Shown here piece by piece: positions 9,277-18,238 of a stretch of DNA of 36,196 nucleotides. The position numbers and the translations under genes were made by a program. A model generated the notes under the pieces. The model worked only from the letters and a program-made list of their open reading frames with translations, was not told where the DNA came from and did not search any database. Position 1 is the first letter of the stretch. The number at the start of each line of letters is the position of its first letter. Source of the stretch: JAWXBT01 sp964523015 (GTDB lineage: Bacteria; Bdellovibrionota_C; UBA2361; J135); NCBI GenBank assembly GCA_964523015.1, contig CAZFXN010000029.1, positions 1 through 36,196 on the forward strand. The letters are read 5' to 3'.

Positions 9277-10203
9277 TCAACTACTATAGAAATTTTCAGG
9301 CTCAGATTCTGTTTCAGTAGTTTTCCACCGTCGATGCATCCAAAACCATCCTTCTGGGTAATTCTTAATCATATCTTGATAGTGCAGTGAAATTGTCTCT
9401 GTTATCTTTTCGATCTTCTCCTGTCTTGAAAGCATTTTTGAAGAATAGATCTCATTAAAATCACATTCAACAACATTCATTCTATACTTATTAAAAGCTA
9501 AGACCTGAAGAGAGCAAACAACAACTATACTTTCAGTTTCAAGTGCAGCTAAAGCGAGACTCTTGGTAGTTGCAGCTTTTCTCCCAAACCAATTAACAAA
9601 TATGGCATGTCGACGTTTTACGTTTTGGTCAAAAAGCACTCCTACATCTCTACCCTTATTAATACCTTTTACTATCTCTCGGTAAGCTCCATTTCTTGCA
9701 ATGACTTTATTTCCATGCATCTCTCTTATAGAATTCCACCATCGATCGAGAAGGGGTAATTTGAAATTTCTAACGATAAAAGAGAGGGGGTGTCCTAGTA
9801 GCGACATAGAGAAAGCCATTAACTCAAAGCTTCCTAGATGGCCTGTTGCTACCAAAATTCCCTTATTGGGTGCTCCTCTCTTAATTTCTCGGTATCTTTC
9901 TAAATAAGGAAATTCAAAATAATTTACGACCCAGCTACTATCTAATTTTGGAAGTCTAATAAAATCAGATATTATAATTCCAAGTGTTAAAAAATTCTTG
10001 GCGATGACATCTCTCTGCCATGTATTATTTTTATCAGGGAAAGCTAGATTCAAATTTTTAAGTGACACCTTGCGATAAGAAGGGGAAAAGAGGGTGGCAA
10101 GCCTCAGTGAAAAGGCAACTACATAGCAACGGAGTTGATAAGGGATCAAACCGAGCACCCCTAAAAGAAAGCGCACTAAACTATATATAATTAAATTGAC
10201 CAT
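9277..10203 (-). CDS. lpxL: Lipid A biosynthesis acyltransferase (LpxL/HtrB family)
   Basis: A 308-aa inner-membrane acyltransferase that transfers a secondary acyl chain from acyl-ACP onto Kdo-lipid A (or a lipid A precursor). One hydrophobic N-terminal segment (about 4-22) anchors it. The catalytic H-x4-E is GHLGSFE with His122 and Glu127; downstream blocks VLFDQN, VNWFGRKAATT and the C-terminal WFWMHRRWK are diagnostic for the family. Length is normal. Whether it corresponds to LpxL, LpxM or LpxP cannot be decided from sequence. It is on the same strand as the helicase and 109 bases upstream of it, and it diverges from the DNA methyltransferase gene by about 50 bases. No Shine-Dalgarno precedes the ATG. 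With kdsD at 18.2 kb it shows an LPS-bearing outer membrane. Confidence 0.88.
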   Translation of the reverse strand: MVNLIIYSLVRFLLGVLGLIPYQLRCYVVAFSLRLATLFSPSYRKVSLKNLNLAFPDKNNTWQRDVIAKNFLTLGIIISDFIRLPKLDSSWVVNYFEFPYLERYREIKRGAPNKGILVATGHLGSFELMAFSMSLLGHPLSFIVRNFKLPLLDRWWNSIREMHGNKVIARNGAYREIVKGINKGRDVGVLFDQNVKRRHAIFVNWFGRKAATTKSLALAALETESIVVVCSLQVLAFNKYRMNVVECDFNEIYSSKMLSRQEKIEKITETISLHYQDMIKNYPEGWFWMHRRWKTTETESEPENFYSS

Positions 10204-10252
10204 CTAGATTGCTGAGATCTGTGTTAACTGCTATGAATTGAATCATTCTCCA

Positions 10253-12358
10253 ATGATAAATACCTTAATCGATAACTTTTCTCAATCAGATACAGTGCCA
10301 GATACAGTGCCAGATACAGTGCCAGATCTAGACCAACTGCTCCTTATATTTACCTCTCTTATCACTAGGGTTGCGAATAAACTTGAGAGCAGGTCTTTTG
10401 ATAACTCAATAGCTATAGAGACCTTCTCGAAAAAAATATTCCATGATTTAAGCTTAGATCTTTTTCCTTCCTATCTTCCTAGTAAGCTTCCCGAGAAAAG
10501 AGATGGCTTTAACTATAGAATTGATTCTGTAGAACAGATTCTAAAGACTCTCTTAAGAGAGAGTTTAGTATTGAATACTCTCTATGAAAGTAGCTTTCGA
10601 ATATCAAATCAAGCAAACAGTGCTAATTTACAAAGTCTTAAAACAAAACAGAGAGATAAAGATGGGGTATTCTATACTCCGATTCATATCGTAGATAAGA
10701 TACTAAGCTTAACAGTCCTATCTGTTCTTAAATCACAAAGCTTTAAGCGAAATCAGTTAACGATACTTGATCCTGCCTGTGGTGGTGGAATCTTTCTTAC
10801 GCAAAGTAGTCATCATCTTTTGCAAAAAGACTTGGGCCTTCCTGTAGAGAAAATAATAGCTTTTCATTACGGAGTAGATAAAGATAGATTAGCTGTCCTT
10901 ATCTCACGCCTCTCTCTTTTCATTGAAGGATTTTCTCATAGTGGCAATCCTGAGAAACTAGTTAATTGTTTAGTGAAAAATATCCTCTTTGGTAATAGCC
11001 TTATATCTAAAAAGGATCTTAAGGGTCTTGCATCACAAGGAACACATCTTGATTTCTTCGACTGGAATAATTCATTCTCTAAAGTAATGAAAGATGGAGG
11101 ATTTCAAATCGTACTTGGGAATCCTCCGTATGGGATCTCTAGAGATGAAAAGATCTCTAAGATAGAGCTCGATATACTTAAAAATAAGTTTTCAAAAACG
11201 ATCTCAGGAAAACCTAATAAATATATGCTCTTTTTATCATTAGGAATCTCCCTAACTAGGCACGATGGCTTATGTGGGATGATTGTTCCAAACTCTTGGC
11301 TTGGCATTAAAAGTGGGGAGCTATTAAGAAAGAAGATAATTGAGGAAAAAATCTTAAAAAAACTTCTCTTATTTGAAGACCGCGTCTTTCAAGATCCATC
11401 TCTTGAAGCTGTAATAGTAATCATCGAGAAAGATACAGAGAAAAATAAAGAGCAATCCGAGTTCATTTTGGAGAGATATAAAAACGGTCAAGACTTAGAA
11501 CCTAAAGAGAGGACCACTATTCCACTTACCGCATGTACTCGTAGCAGATCATTTTTAATACCTACCAAGTGGTCGATTAAGATCGAGCGATTAATCAGTG
11601 ATATATTTAATTCTTCTATTCTTATGGGTAATAACTCTTCTCCATTTATCCCAAGGATCGCACTTCAAGCGTATGCCAAAGGAAAGGGATCGCCTCCTCA
11701 ATCTTTAAAAGATATAAGAGAGAGAATTTATGATGAGGCTCCTAAAAAAAGTGAAGATGCTGTTCCATATCTTGATGGAGAATCAGTAGGTAGATTCTCT
11801 CTATCATGGAATCAAAAATACTTACGTCATGGTCCGTTTCTAGCAGATCCTCAACCACTAGAGAGATTTATCACTCCCCGTGTTTTATTAAGAGAGATAA
11901 TCAAACCACTCCCTAATGTTTTACTTGCTACCTATACTGATCAACCTTTTTTGTATAACAAATCTATCCTTCATATTTTACCAAAAGATCCTCTACTAGA
12001 TCCTAATGCTTTGATCGCTTTAACTGGGATCTTAAACTCGCCTTTAGGATCCTTTATTATTCTTTATACTGGTAGAAAATCACAACGAAAAATATTTCCA
12101 AAGATTGTGAATGATGATCTCAAGGACTTTCCTATTCCAGTTGATTTTTTAAAGAATATGGATGCCGTAACGTCAGTGACAATGAAACTATTTGATACAA
12201 CCTCACCTAATGTAATTGATGAGCATTTAACAGCAGAGCAGGAACTTTTAAGAGTAGTCTCTGATATCTATAAATTAAGCAGCAATTCCAGATCCTTTCT
12301 AAATGAGTTTTTGGGCCCTTCTTCCAAGAGTTTTGAAATGACTCTAGGCGGTGTATAG
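10253..12358 (+). CDS. DNA N6-adenine methyltransferase (Eco57I/TaqI-like)
   Basis: A 701-aa gamma-type N6-adenine methyltransferase. FYTP (motif X-like) is followed by motif I LDPACGGGIFL starting near residue 172 and motif IV NPPY at 290-293, which binds the target adenine. The C-terminal half (HGPFLA, the ILNSPLG block, KSQRKIFPKIVNDDLKDFPIP) matches the TaqI-like target-recognition region. The N-terminal 140 residues show no clear PD-(D/E)xK nuclease, and no restriction gene is adjacent, so it may be an orphan methylase or a type IIG remnant. The ATG at 10253 is preferred; an in-frame TTG at 10238 would add five residues, and neither has a clear ribosome-binding site. Near the N-terminus a 12-bp unit is repeated three times, giving DTVP repeats. 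copA begins 10 bases after its stop. Confidence 0.85.
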   Translation: MINTLIDNFSQSDTVPDTVPDTVPDLDQLLLIFTSLITRVANKLESRSFDNSIAIETFSKKIFHDLSLDLFPSYLPSKLPEKRDGFNYRIDSVEQILKTLLRESLVLNTLYESSFRISNQANSANLQSLKTKQRDKDGVFYTPIHIVDKILSLTVLSVLKSQSFKRNQLTILDPACGGGIFLTQSSHHLLQKDLGLPVEKIIAFHYGVDKDRLAVLISRLSLFIEGFSHSGNPEKLVNCLVKNILFGNSLISKKDLKGLASQGTHLDFFDWNNSFSKVMKDGGFQIVLGNPPYGISRDEKISKIELDILKNKFSKTISGKPNKYMLFLSLGISLTRHDGLCGMIVPNSWLGIKSGELLRKKIIEEKILKKLLLFEDRVFQDPSLEAVIVIIEKDTEKNKEQSEFILERYKNGQDLEPKERTTIPLTACTRSRSFLIPTKWSIKIERLISDIFNSSILMGNNSSPFIPRIALQAYAKGKGSPPQSLKDIRERIYDEAPKKSEDAVPYLDGESVGRFSLSWNQKYLRHGPFLADPQPLERFITPRVLLREIIKPLPNVLLATYTDQPFLYNKSILHILPKDPLLDPNALIALTGILNSPLGSFIILYTGRKSQRKIFPKIVNDDLKDFPIPVDFLKNMDAVTSVTMKLFDTTSPNVIDEHLTAEQELLRVVSDIYKLSSNSRSFLNEFLGPSSKSFEMTLGGV
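10289..10324 (+). repeat. Three perfect 12-bp tandem repeats
   Basis: GATACAGTGCCA is repeated three times without a mismatch at 10289-10300, 10301-10312 and 10313-10324, inside the 5' end of the DNA methyltransferase gene. It encodes Asp-Thr-Val-Pro three times and is in frame, so a change in copy number would only lengthen or shorten the N-terminal tail. Confidence 0.95.
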
Positions 12359-12367
12359 TTATAATCT

Positions 12368-14476
12368 ATGATCCACGATCACTCTAATACTATAACGCTC
12401 AAAGTTTCAGGCATGACCTGTGGGAACTGTGCTCTTAAGGTTGAAGAGACTCTAAAGGAACTTGGACTAGGTAGTGTTAAGGTAGATCATTCTATTGGTA
12501 AAGCAAGTTTTCAAAATAATAATCACCTTATAATCTCAGATGTCATCTCGTCATTAAAATCAGTGGGCTATCCAGCATCTCAACTGAAAGCAGGTCAAGA
12601 GCACCAAGGTGGTCTGTTCTCCTCAATTGAATTTAAGTTTTATTTCTGTTTGGTTTTTACTGCGCCACTACTTGCTCATATGGTCTTTAACTACCACCTC
12701 TTACACAACCCCTACTTTCAGTTGGCGCTTTGTATTCCTGTTTTTATTGTTGGCTTTATTCATTTTGGTAGTAGTGCCCTTGGTTCTCTAAAAAGACTCA
12801 CTCCCAATATGGATGTGTTAATCTTTGTCGGATCTAGTGCCGCCTTTATTTATAGTTTAATTGGAACCGTATTTAATTTAGGACCGAATTATCTTTTTTA
12901 TGAGACTGGCGCGACCATCATAACGCTCGTGCTCATGGGAAACCTGCTCGAACATAAAGCTCTAAAGAAAACAACTAGCTCAATTGAGGATCTTCATTCT
13001 CTAAAACCAACTAGAGCTAGAAGAGCGTTATCATCAGGTAATAGCGAAGAGATTCAATACGACGATATTAATGTATCTGATATATTGATTGTAAGTAATG
13101 GAGAGCAGATTCCAGTTGATGGAGTGATCATATCGGGCAGTGGAGAGATCGATGAGTCGATGATCACTGGCGAAAGTCTTCCTGTAATAAAAAAAGAGGG
13201 GGATAAGATTGTAGGATCTACAATCCTTAGGTCAGGCTCTATTAAAATGAAGGTGGTAAGCGCTGGAGACGATACTATTCTAGCTTCAATTATCAGACTT
13301 GTTGAAGATGCCCTTTCTACTAAACCAAAAATTCACGAATTTGCCGACAAGGTAAGTAGTGTGTTTGTTCCCGTTGTTATTCTTATCTCTCTTTTTACAT
13401 TTGCTTTGTCTATCGGGTATCTCTCTTTGTCGTTTTCAGAATCTATGATGCGAGCAATAGCCATACTTGTTATTGCCTGTCCATGCGCTATGGGACTAGC
13501 TACTCCGACTGCCGTTGTGGTTTCAATTGGCAATGCGGCTAAGTATGGAATCCTAGTAAAGGGGGGCAAGGCTCTTGAGCTACTGGCTGGAGTACAAACA
13601 GTTATCTTTGATAAAACTGGAACCCTTACAACTGGAAATTTTAGGATTTCAAAATTAGAAAGCTTTAATGAAGCTGAAGCAACAATTAAATCGATAATTG
13701 TTGCCCTGGAGCAACATTCAACTCATCCGATATCTCATTCACTCCTAAAAGAATTCTCTAATATCTCACCATTTATACTAAATGAAGTCATCGAAACTCC
13801 AGGGAAAGGAATAAGTGGCAAGGATAATCAGGGAAATGTTTTTACCATCGGCGCAGGCAGGCATTTAGCAAAGGACATAATCCACCATGATAATTTAGTA
13901 TTACTCAAAGGCACAGAGGTAATTGCATCAATACAGATTGAAGATGAGATTAGAGCCGATGCGGCAAAAGCCGTTACCTTTTTTAAAGAGCGGGGTGTTA
14001 GATGTTTAATATTAAGTGGTGACAGCAAAGCTAAATGTAAAATTGTTGCAGATAAGATAGGAATTAGTGAAATTATCTCTGAGCAAACTCCTGATCAGAA
14101 ACTTAAATTTATTAAGGAACAATCTAAAACAGGAACTGTTGCCTTTGTTGGTGATGGCATCAATGATGCTCCTGCTCTAGCTCAAGCAACAGTAGGAATC
14201 TCACTTAGTTCAGCAACTGAAGCTGCAATGCAGTCATCTCAAGTTGTACTTTTACAGAACGATCTAGGTTCACTTATCTCATCATTTAAAATAGCCGACC
14301 GGACGCTTAGGACAATTAAGCAAAATCTATTCTGGGCCCTAGCCTATAATGTTGTTGCGATTCCTATGGCCGCGGCTGGATTTCTAAGTCCAATGCTAGG
14401 AGCTCTATCTATGGCATTTTCTGATGTTGTGGTAATAGCCAATTCACTAAAGTTAAAGTTGATTTCAAAGATCTAA
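12368..14476 (+). CDS. copA: P1B-type copper-transporting ATPase (CopA-like)
   Basis: A 702-aa heavy-metal P-type ATPase, expected to export Cu(I) from the cytoplasm. One N-terminal HMA domain has GMTCGNC (Cys18, Cys21). The actuator loop has TGES (in SMITGESLPV), the membrane metal site is CPC at 371-373 in CPCAMGLATPTA, the phosphorylation site is DKTGT with Asp415, and the hinge is GDGINDAPALAQA. TM7 has the Cu-type YN pair (ALAYNVVAIP). In TM8, where CopA proteins usually read MxxSS, this one has MAFSD (682-686), so the second Ser is an Asp. Length suits a single-HMA CopA. It starts 10 bases after the methylase gene and ends four bases before the next gene, with no Shine-Dalgarno at either junction. 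No CueR or CsoR regulator is nearby. Confidence 0.9.
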   Translation: MIHDHSNTITLKVSGMTCGNCALKVEETLKELGLGSVKVDHSIGKASFQNNNHLIISDVISSLKSVGYPASQLKAGQEHQGGLFSSIEFKFYFCLVFTAPLLAHMVFNYHLLHNPYFQLALCIPVFIVGFIHFGSSALGSLKRLTPNMDVLIFVGSSAAFIYSLIGTVFNLGPNYLFYETGATIITLVLMGNLLEHKALKKTTSSIEDLHSLKPTRARRALSSGNSEEIQYDDINVSDILIVSNGEQIPVDGVIISGSGEIDESMITGESLPVIKKEGDKIVGSTILRSGSIKMKVVSAGDDTILASIIRLVEDALSTKPKIHEFADKVSSVFVPVVILISLFTFALSIGYLSLSFSESMMRAIAILVIACPCAMGLATPTAVVVSIGNAAKYGILVKGGKALELLAGVQTVIFDKTGTLTTGNFRISKLESFNEAEATIKSIIVALEQHSTHPISHSLLKEFSNISPFILNEVIETPGKGISGKDNQGNVFTIGAGRHLAKDIIHHDNLVLLKGTEVIASIQIEDEIRADAAKAVTFFKERGVRCLILSGDSKAKCKIVADKIGISEIISEQTPDQKLKFIKEQSKTGTVAFVGDGINDAPALAQATVGISLSSATEAAMQSSQVVLLQNDLGSLISSFKIADRTLRTIKQNLFWALAYNVVAIPMAAAGFLSPMLGALSMAFSDVVVIANSLKLKLISKI

Positions 14477-14480
14477 ATTA

Positions 14481-16511
14481 ATGAAAATTCTAAAGAGCAA
14501 GACATTCTGGTTTACCTTAGTAAGCATCGTTATAGTCGTTGCCGTCTTTCGATATTTATTTCAACACATCTCCCCATCTGATGTTATTGAAGTTATCAGA
14601 AACGTAGATCGCCGAGCATTGATTATTTTTTTAATCCTCTCATTCGCCATGAGTGTGTTTAGAACTTGGCGATATCTATTACTTCTAGGATTAGCTGGAT
14701 ACCGACCACCTAAGTTTTCACTCTTCTTAACTGTACTTGCTAGAAACTGCACATCCGACCTATTGCCCGCTCGAATTGGCACTCTAAGTTATATTTTTAT
14801 AGTTACTACCAGATTAGGAATTCCAATAGCTCCGGCCACATCAAGTTTTGCTCTAGCAATGTTGTTTGATGTTGTTGGTCTAGCTCCGCTAATTCTACTA
14901 GCTGCTCTATTTGCTGGAGCTGAGAGCGTGATTCCAACTTGGGCTTTGATTGTGGGGGCTATCATCTTAGCTATAATTCCTTTAGGGATTCTTTATGCCT
15001 TTACATTTACGATTGATTTTACAAAGCAAAAATTAAAACTTCTTTCAATGATATCAAATGAGAAAAAGGAAAGTTTAATTGCTAACTTAGAAAATATAAA
15101 AGCAGATCTGATTAAAATAAGGGAAGCCAACGTTTTTACCCCAATCTTGATTCTCTCAGTACTTATCAGAGTTACTAAATATGCTGCGCTTTACTTCTTT
15201 CTTTATGGTCTTCTTGTCTCGTTTGGGTACACATTCTCTGATCTAAATCCAGCTAAAGCATTTTTAGGAATCTGCGCCTCAGAGTTATCAGCAAGCCTTC
15301 CTATCTCAGGCATTGCAGGATTTGGACTTTATCAAGGAACCTGGTCAGCAATATTTGAATACTTAGGATTCCCTGGTGACATTGCAAAGCTCACTAGTAT
15401 CTCTCATCATTTATTTACTCAAGCTTACGGTTATGGATTAGGTATTGCCGCATTCTTTCTACTCCTCTTACCGTATTTTAAAACAGAAGATGCTCTTGAT
15501 GAAACTTCCAAGTTACAGTTTAGAAAATTTAAATTCTACTTTAACTCTACAGGATTTATAACTGCTGTCGCTGCTATAATATTTTTCATTATCAGCACTA
15601 CTCCAGTTAAAATTAATGCTAAGACGCATGAAGTAAAGGAATACCTACCTCCAAATGGGGTAGCATCTTTGAGTATTGATAAAGATATAGTTTTTGATTC
15701 TAACAGATCAGGATCTTTTGGAATCTATTCAATTAACACAAAGACCTTAAAGATCGTTCCAATCGTAGACTCTACTCAACATGAAATGTATCCAGATCCA
15801 TCTTCAGATGGGAAATTTATAGCTTACTCAAAAGCCCTATCGACCTCTCGTCTCTCTCCATCACAGATTTGGATCTATGAAGTAGGAACTCAAAAAAACT
15901 CCCTGATCAATAAAGATGGTGTCGCCCCGCAATTTAGCGCAGATGGTAAAACGATTTATTTTGAGCGAAATCGCCGTAAAGTTATGGCCATAAATATTGA
16001 TGGATCAAACGAGAGAGAGATCTTTCCACTAACTCGCAAAAACATGAAAGGATATCAAGTTGTAAAACCGCGCGTTTCACCAGATGGCAAGTACGTTTCC
16101 TTTAGTAGTGATAAAAAAGGGGCCTGGAATGCTTGGGCGGCAGATCTAAACTCTAAAAAATTATTTCATATCGGCAAAGGGTGTGAACCAACCTGGATGC
16201 CAGATAGTAACTCTGTAGTCTGGATTATTAAATCTGGAGCAAAAGAGGGGTCCGGGATTTTTTCTAAAAAAATTGATGGAGATACTGTCATTGAGGTTCA
16301 GGATGCTGGAAAGCCACAAGGTCATGAATATTTTCCATATGCATCGAAAGATCAAAAATGGCTACTTTATGGTGCTGCACCACCAGGCCAACACTCCCAC
16401 ATTGAAGACAACTACAATCTCTTCGCAAAAGATCGAATCTCTAATGAAGTCTTTCGCTTAACTTTTGACACTTTTACAGATCGGTGGCCAAAATTTATTA
16501 ATAAAAATTAA
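14481..16511 (+). CDS. LPG-synthase-like (UPF0104/AglD) membrane domain fused to TolB-like beta-propeller
   Basis: A 676-aa two-part protein. Residues about 1-345 hold some eight membrane helices with family blocks LRTWRYLLLLGLA-like, RIGTLSYIFI and LSASLPISGIAGFGLYQG, which identify the lysylphosphatidylglycerol synthase transmembrane family (UPF0104, also the AglD C-domain), often linked to glycerolipid or glycan transfer across the membrane. After a ninth helix (about 352-372) a soluble domain of roughly 300 residues carries PD40/WD40-like TolB repeats: YPDPSSDGKFIAY, PQFSADGKTIYF, PRVSPDGKYVSFSSD and PTWMPDSNSVVW. The propeller is therefore expected in the periplasm. It lacks the cytosolic aminoacyl-transfer domain of MprF. 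The gene starts four bases after copA, so they are cotranscribed. The fusion is unusual, and its substrate is unknown. Confidence 0.82.
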   Translation: MKILKSKTFWFTLVSIVIVVAVFRYLFQHISPSDVIEVIRNVDRRALIIFLILSFAMSVFRTWRYLLLLGLAGYRPPKFSLFLTVLARNCTSDLLPARIGTLSYIFIVTTRLGIPIAPATSSFALAMLFDVVGLAPLILLAALFAGAESVIPTWALIVGAIILAIIPLGILYAFTFTIDFTKQKLKLLSMISNEKKESLIANLENIKADLIKIREANVFTPILILSVLIRVTKYAALYFFLYGLLVSFGYTFSDLNPAKAFLGICASELSASLPISGIAGFGLYQGTWSAIFEYLGFPGDIAKLTSISHHLFTQAYGYGLGIAAFFLLLLPYFKTEDALDETSKLQFRKFKFYFNSTGFITAVAAIIFFIISTTPVKINAKTHEVKEYLPPNGVASLSIDKDIVFDSNRSGSFGIYSINTKTLKIVPIVDSTQHEMYPDPSSDGKFIAYSKALSTSRLSPSQIWIYEVGTQKNSLINKDGVAPQFSADGKTIYFERNRRKVMAINIDGSNEREIFPLTRKNMKGYQVVKPRVSPDGKYVSFSSDKKGAWNAWAADLNSKKLFHIGKGCEPTWMPDSNSVVWIIKSGAKEGSGIFSKKIDGDTVIEVQDAGKPQGHEYFPYASKDQKWLLYGAAPPGQHSHIEDNYNLFAKDRISNEVFRLTFDTFTDRWPKFINKN

Positions 16512-16531
16512 CTTCTTTCTAAACTTACTCT

Positions 16532-16559
16532 TTGAACTTACTATAAACATAATTATGGA
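16532..16559 (+). promoter_or_regulatory. Possible sigma-70 promoter upstream of the TraB-family gene
   Basis: TTGAAC (16532-16537) and TATGGA (16554-16559) are separated by 16 bases in the 84-base AT-rich gap before the traB-like gene. The -35 match is good, the -10 only fair, so this is a weak call. Confidence 0.3.
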
Positions 16560-16595
16560 GCCCTTCTGGAACATACCGATATTCATAAAATAGAG

Positions 16596-17723
16596 ATGCA
16601 GAATAAGACCATTTACCTGGTTGGAACTGCACATGTCAGTAAATCAAGTGTGGTTTTAGTTGAAGAAGCAATCAAAAACATACTCCCTGATACTGTGGCT
16701 GTTGAGCTTTGCAAATCTCGGTATGACTCCCTTAAAGATCCTGAAAGATGGAAAAAGACAGATATCATTTCTATTATTAAAAGCGGCAAAGCGTATCTCC
16801 TTATGGCTCAGCTACTTCTCTCTGCATTTCAAAAAAAGATCGGAAAGAATTTGGAGATAACTCCTGGGGCCGAGATGCTTAAAGCTATTGAAATATCCAA
16901 CGCAAATAATTTAGAGATTGTTTTAGCAGATCGAGAAATTAGAACTACTCTTAGGCGAGCCTGGTCATCACTTGGATTCTGGTCAAGCATTAAACTTCTA
17001 AGCTCCGTCCTTACCGGTATGTTTTCTGATCATACGATCACAGAGGAGGAGATAGAAAAACTAAAATCCAAAGACATGCTACAAAGCATGATTGTTGAGC
17101 TAGGACAAACACTCCCTGAAGTTCAGATTGCCCTAATAGATGAGCGAGATCGGTACCTCGCTGGTAAAATAGCACAAGCACCCGGATCCAAAATCGTGGC
17201 AGTAGTTGGAGCAGGGCACGTTCCTGGAATTACAAAATACATTAATCAAGATATTGACCTTTCTGAACTAGATAAGGAGCCACCAAAGTCTACTACTTCA
17301 AAAATAATAACCTGGGGTGTCCCGATATTTTTGGTGGCAGTACTCGTTTACGGATTTTTTGTTGGAGGATCGAATACCAGTATCGAGATGATTACCTCCT
17401 GGATTATTATTACCGGATTTTTTGCTGGACTTGGTGCTCTTGCTGCTATGGCACATCCAATAACGATACTATCAGCAGCTATAGCTGCCCCGATTACAAC
17501 AATCCATCCTCTTATTGCTGCTGGCTGGGTCGCTGGCATAGTAGAAGCAATGATAAGAAAACCTAAGGTATCCGACCTTGAAAATATCGGTGAAGATCTA
17601 AGCACTGTAAAAGGTCTCTGGAATAATAGACTAAGTCGCATCCTTCTAATTATTGCCTTTACAAACATTGGTGGTATGATCGGAATGTTTGTAGGAGTAC
17701 CCTTTGTAGCATCACTAATATGA
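16596..17723 (+). CDS. TraB/PrgY-family membrane protein
   Basis: A 375-aa protein of the TraB/PrgY (TIKI-like) family. The first conserved block YLVGTAHVS (8-15) carries the family GTAH motif, VAVELCKSRYDSL follows at about 34-46, and the third block VVGAGHVPGI lies near residue 204. These Glu and His residues are thought to form a metal-dependent active site resembling Tiki proteases. Four C-terminal hydrophobic segments anchor the protein. PrgY in enterococci blocks a peptide pheromone; a role here is unknown. Start: ATG with a weak TAGAG before it. The stop codon overlaps the start of the next gene (ATGA), indicating translational coupling. Confidence 0.85.
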   Translation: MQNKTIYLVGTAHVSKSSVVLVEEAIKNILPDTVAVELCKSRYDSLKDPERWKKTDIISIIKSGKAYLLMAQLLLSAFQKKIGKNLEITPGAEMLKAIEISNANNLEIVLADREIRTTLRRAWSSLGFWSSIKLLSSVLTGMFSDHTITEEEIEKLKSKDMLQSMIVELGQTLPEVQIALIDERDRYLAGKIAQAPGSKIVAVVGAGHVPGITKYINQDIDLSELDKEPPKSTTSKIITWGVPIFLVAVLVYGFFVGGSNTSIEMITSWIIITGFFAGLGALAAMAHPITILSAAIAAPITTIHPLIAAGWVAGIVEAMIRKPKVSDLENIGEDLSTVKGLWNNRLSRILLIIAFTNIGGMIGMFVGVPFVASLI

Positions 17724-18049
17724 GCAAAACAGAAACAATAGAACAGAAAGCGAATGCTCCAAGCTCATCTTTGGCTTTAGGAGATTTCTACGCTTTTTTG
17801 GGGATTATTCTTGGTGGTCTTAGCGGAATTTTAATCTCAGTTCCTATCTCTTTTTCTTTAATGGAAAGTGGATCTTCTAGCGCATCGCTGGCCGGTGCTT
17901 TAATATCACCTTTATTTGGATTAATTGGCCTTAGGGTTGGATATCTAAGAAGGCATAGTCGTTTGTTTTTTTACACTAGCTTTCTGACAGTGCTACTTCT
18001 CTCCACAATGCTAGGATTCTCTTTTGTTGAAACTGCTCCACATCCTTAG
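17720..18049 (+). CDS. Small polytopic membrane protein of unknown function
   Basis: A 109-aa protein with three hydrophobic segments (about 21-48, 52-70 and 83-102), Gly- and Ser-rich, with a basic RRHSR stretch between the second and third. I do not recognise a family. Its ATG overlaps the TGA of the TraB-family gene by one base set (ATGA), so it is probably made with it and may be a partner in the membrane. The stop codon lies inside an 11-bp tandem duplication. Confidence 0.7.
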   Translation: MSKTETIEQKANAPSSSLALGDFYAFLGIILGGLSGILISVPISFSLMESGSSSASLAGALISPLFGLIGLRVGYLRRHSRLFFYTSFLTVLLLSTMLGFSFVETAPHP

Positions 18050-18061
18050 AACATCCTTAGA
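18040..18061 (+). repeat. Two perfect 11-bp tandem repeats across a stop codon
   Basis: ACATCCTTAGA occurs at 18040-18050 and 18051-18061. The first copy supplies the last residues and the TAG stop of the small membrane protein gene. Like the other short tandem repeats in this window it is perfect, which suggests a recent slippage duplication. Confidence 0.9.
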
Positions 18062-18086
18062 CAAATATTAGCTTTTTCGGTGCAAT

Positions 18087-18115
18087 TTGATTGAATTTTT
18101 CAAATCTGATAGATT
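18087..18115 (+). promoter_or_regulatory. Sigma-70-like promoter for kdsD
   Basis: TTGATT (18087-18092) and TAGATT (18110-18115) are separated by exactly 17 bases, with an A/T-rich spacer. It lies in the 147-190 base gap before the kdsD gene. Transcription would start near 18122, right at the beginning of a 12-bp tandem repeat that forms the leader. Confidence 0.55.
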
Positions 18116-18122
18116 GCCATCT

Positions 18123-18164
18123 CATATTTCGTCCCATATTTCGTCCCATATTTTACCCCCATAT
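18123..18164 (+). repeat. 12-bp tandem repeat in the kdsD leader
   Basis: CATATTTCGTCC occurs perfectly at 18123-18134 and 18135-18146 and then with two to three changes (CATATTTTACCC, then CATATTTTTTG). It lies between the predicted promoter and the kdsD start and would be in the 5' leader. Copy number could affect leader length. Confidence 0.85.
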
Positions 18165-18238
18165 TTTTTGATACTGTTATCTGATAGTTCAAGAAGATGA
18201 AAGCTAATGGCAAGAAAGGCTCAAGAAAAAGAAGGCTG

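Noticed and set aside
18123..18171. A CRISPR-like repeat array
   Set aside because: The 12-bp units are contiguous without spacers and degrade in one direction, as in a tandem duplication.
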